Shown one piece after another: positions 61,489 through 64,000 of a stretch of DNA of 64,000 nucleotides. The first letter of the stretch is position 1. Each line of letters starts with the position of its first letter. Below the pieces are notes generated by a model. It saw only the letters and a program-made list of their open reading frames with translations. It searched no databases and had not been told where the DNA came from. Made by a program: the position numbers and the translations under genes. The DNA comes from Catenaria anguillulae PL171 (taxonomy: Eukaryota; Blastocladiomycota; Blastocladiomycetes; Blastocladiales; Catenariaceae): positions 372,001-436,000 of the forward strand of contig MCFL01000007.1 of assembly GCA_002102555.1 (NCBI GenBank), written 5' to 3'.

Positions 61489-62552
61489 ATGCAAGCCTCC
61501 ATCCTCCTCCTCATCGCCCTCGCCGCCGTCTCGGCCAACGCCAACTCTGTTGGTGGACCCGACAACGGTGCCCCGACCGGCCCCGCCCCGTCCATTCCGT
61601 CGTCTCCCGTCGAGCAATACCAGCAAGAGCTCCTCAATCTGGTCAACAACCGTATGTTTTTTATTTGTCTTCATTATCGTGAGTTGGCCGCTGTGCGCAG
61701 CTCTGGCGCGTCGCGTGCGGCTTGTTAGCTCCTCTTTTCTCACGCGTCCCGCCTCCGTCACCAGACCGTGCCCGCATCGGTGCCCAGCCTCTCTGCTTGA
61801 CTTCTGGCCTTATTGTCTCGTCGCAAAAGCATTCCAATGACATGGCCCGCGGCAAGTTCATGTCGCACACCGGTTCGGACGGCACGGACCCGTTCCAGCG
61901 CATGCGTCAAGTCGGATATGCCGGATTTCAAGGCGCCGCTGAAAACGTTGCCTTCGGGTCGACTGGCGGCTCCCTCCGCTACGAAACTCCGGCCGCCGTC
62001 TTCAAAGGATGGATGGATTCGCCTGGCCATCGTACCAACATCGAAAATAAGAGTTTCAACCAAATGGGCGGTGCCCGCGCCGTCGGGGCGTGCCCTGGGT
62101 CCGGATACGGCCAGTGCGCGTACTGGACGCAAAACTTTGGCAAGCAAGACACTGGCCGGTTCCCCTGCATCGGTTCCGGCTATGGCTCTGCGCCTGCTCC
62201 TGCTCCGCAGCCACCCAAGGTGCCCGCACCTGCCCCCGTCCAACCGCCGCGCGTGATTCCCACTGTGGCGCCCGCACCTAAGCCCGTTCAACCGGCCCCA
62301 GTCCAGCCTGTCCAGCCCGCTCCGCAACCGCAGCCAACCAAGGCCCCGACTCCCCCGTCTGGTGGCGGCTACGTCCAACCGCCCGTGTCGTCTGCCATTC
62401 CCACCAACGTTGTTGTGCCGACGCCCGCACCCGTCAACCCCGGATACGGTGGCCCTGCCCCCACTCAGCCCGCCAAGCGCAAGATCCGCAAGTGCAAGCC
62501 CCGCACGCGGTCTGCCGCGCCTGTCAGTCAGGGCGGATACGGCGGGTACTAA
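61489..62552 (+). CDS. Secreted CAP/PR-1-like protein with Pro-rich tail
   Basis: CAP (SCP/PR-1/YkwD) proteins are secreted; fungal ones bind sterols or lipids, or act at host surfaces. Exon 1 (61489-61651) encodes a signal peptide, MQASILLLIALAAVSANA. After an intron (61652-61764, GTATGT to CCAG) the CAP domain reads LLNLVNN|HRARIGAQPLCL, then ARGKFMSHTGSDGTDPFQRM, GFQGAAENVAFG, GWMDSPGHRTNIENKSF and CAYWTQNFG. The expected His and Glu residues (FMSHTG, AENVAFG, GHRTNI) are present. The last ~120 residues are Pro/Ala/Val-rich, then a basic patch (KRKIRKCKPRTRS) and a Gly/Tyr end. The tail could hold the protein in the wall. No slips. Confidence 0.9.
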
Positions 62553-63590
62553 GTTGTCGAGAGGCTCGCGTTGAGGATGCGTGTCCGGCATGTGGTTACC
62601 TTTATCTCCCCCCTTACGTTGCCTTGATGGTACCACCCTTTCCCGCCTCGCTTACATTCGTCGTTAGGATTTTGGATCTACATTTGTACTACTCGCCCCC
62701 ATTTACTTGTTGACTCATTGATGCCGTGTGCTCTCCCCTTCGGGAGCGAAAGAAAAGCAGCAGACTCCCCTCTCCTCGGTCTGGGTTGTCGGTGTTGAGA
62801 TGTGGTCCTGTCTTTGCGGCGGGTGCTGGCTCCCTTTTGTCTCACATGCCGCACCCACCTCCCGTATCTCTCGAACGTGTATTGTTTTGCTGTTGCTTTT
62901 TTCTCTTTCCCCTCTCCCCCTCCATTGCCCTATTTCTGTCCACCATTCCGAATGTACTGTTCCAATATCAACAGCACACATAGAGCCTAGACATTTTTGA
63001 TTCACTTGGTGGCCGGCCTCTGTATCGAGTCGTGACGAATTATTGAAGTCGATGAGCGCTGACGCACCGTTCCTTTGGCAGTCCTCTGTCTCTCCAACTT
63101 GTGGTTCTTGTGGTTCTGTTATGTGTGCACCTTTCGTTTGACTCGAAAGTCGCATCCGCGCCGTCAAGCACTCGGCGGACTCGCTGCCGCTCTGTTGCCA
63201 GCGGGGACATGCGTTTGGGGCAGTCTCGCCTTAATGGCTCACGATTTGAATTCGCGATCATTTCTTGTCTCTCTACTTATATTAATACATGCAATCCTTC
63301 CCGCAATGATACTGACAGTGCCAGTACAGTGCCAATCTTTCCGTTCCCATCTAAGCGGTGTCCCGGACAGAACCGATATGATCCATCAAGTCACAGTCAC
63401 ACACACCCCTTGCCTCGCCCAGTCACACGACAACCCATTCCCATTCACTTTCCCACAAACAGCCACGTCTACCAACGACGTTAAACCAAACCGGCAACTC
63501 TCGCCTTCGAATAGACCCTCACAGGCCCACTGCCGCTACTGTCCACTTGAGCGGCCGCCTTCCGCCTTCCGAGTCACGTATGTCGGCGCC
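62553..63590. other. 1.0-kb intergenic region
   Basis: Downstream of the CAP gene. It has T-rich and C-rich stretches around 62880-62960 and no supported gene. A leader for the gene at 63591 probably lies at its right end. Confidence 0.4.
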
Positions 63591-64000
63591 ATGATCAACC
63601 ATGATCCGAATCGTCCGCCGACCTACCCTCCGGAGCCGGCTCCGAGTCCTGTCGAGGCAATTTTCAAGACCTGAACGGCAGCTTGGAGTCCGATTTCGGA
63701 GTGTCCACCTCCGACCATGGCTCGACTGAAGCTGCACCGACGAAGTGCCCAGATGCGCGCCACCGGCAGTTGACCAAGGTGATGACCATCAGCTCGGATT
63801 GTGCCAACCTGGCCTCGGACCGCAGCACACCAAAACAGCCCCCAAGACGCTCATGAAGGAGACGCCGCCGCATCACGCCATCGACCAAGGTCGTTTCTTT
63901 GATCAGCTTGGACCAATGCGGCGCGCGATCACAGGCACGCCCGCCGTTGCCGCTTATGAGCCGCGCTACATTCGCAACGGAAGCCCTTCGGCAGCGACGC
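63591..64000 (+). CDS. Unidentified gene, 5' part, runs off the window
   Basis: From ATG 63591 the frame reads MINHDPNRPPTYPPEPAPSP and VEAIFK. With one missing base near 63671 it continues LNGSLESDFGVSTSDHGSTE and then VMTISSDCANLASDRST. With another near 63840, in CCCCC-type sequence, it continues KTLMKETPPHHAIDQGRFFD and YEPRYIRNGSPS to the window edge. The composition (Pro, Ser, Asp) suggests a disordered N-terminus. No family recognised. The model depends on two bridged slips of the kind seen elsewhere here. Confidence 0.4.

Overview
This window is nuclear DNA from a fungus, most probably an early-diverging, zoosporic-type lineage (Blastocladiomycota or Chytridiomycota). It is GC-rich and gene-dense. 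Genes are cut by short GT-AG introns, mostly 60-140 bp, with donors such as GTACGY, GTATGT, GTGCGT and GTAAG. The gene set mixes fungal proteins (a CreC/WDR20-type WD40 protein, a fungal-type neutral-lipid hydrolase, Doa1, Gcn5) with genes that Dikarya or yeasts usually lack (ferritin, FANCI, elongin B, KDM8/JMJD5). The lineage call is inference from gene content; no rRNA was available to test it. I recognised no transposon, virus copy, tRNA, rRNA or CRISPR array.

Layout. 0-7 kb: the end of VPS18 (endosome/vacuole tethering), a CreC/WDR20-like WD40 protein and a zinc deaminase, all on +. 7-16.2 kb: FANCI (-) and SMC5 (+), two DNA-repair genes transcribed away from each other across a 235-bp gap that holds a perfect 17-bp palindrome with a TGACTCA core. 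16.4-20.3 kb: a P5B-type P-type ATPase (-). 20.7-23.6 kb: a tandem pair of seven-helix membrane proteins of unknown family. 24.2-27.7 kb: a coiled-coil/BAR-like protein and a secreted, strongly cationic protein built on six near-identical 25-residue repeats, both on -; the second is the best candidate for undescribed biology here. 28.4-33.8 kb: a membrane-anchored HSL-type alpha/beta hydrolase, an RRM protein and the exosome subunit RRP40. 35.3-45.5 kb: ferritin, a RhoGAP protein, a PXA-RGS-nexin-C protein, a long protein ending in a Swi5 domain, and elongin B. 45.5-47.9 kb has no gene I can assign. 47.9-60.6 kb: DOA1/PLAA, a Cdc20/Fizzy-family APC/C activator, an ER protein disulfide isomerase, GCN5, a USP16-like deubiquitinase and KDM8; the last three form a run of chromatin or ubiquitin regulators. 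61.5-62.6 kb: a secreted CAP protein. At 63.6 kb an unidentified gene starts and runs off the window.

Reading caution. Many conserved genes change reading frame with no usable intron, and in almost every case one base appears to be missing, often in a run of one base (GGG, CCCC, CCCCC). I read this as mainly a deletion bias in the underlying sequence rather than mass pseudogenisation, so several gene models below are approximate at those points.
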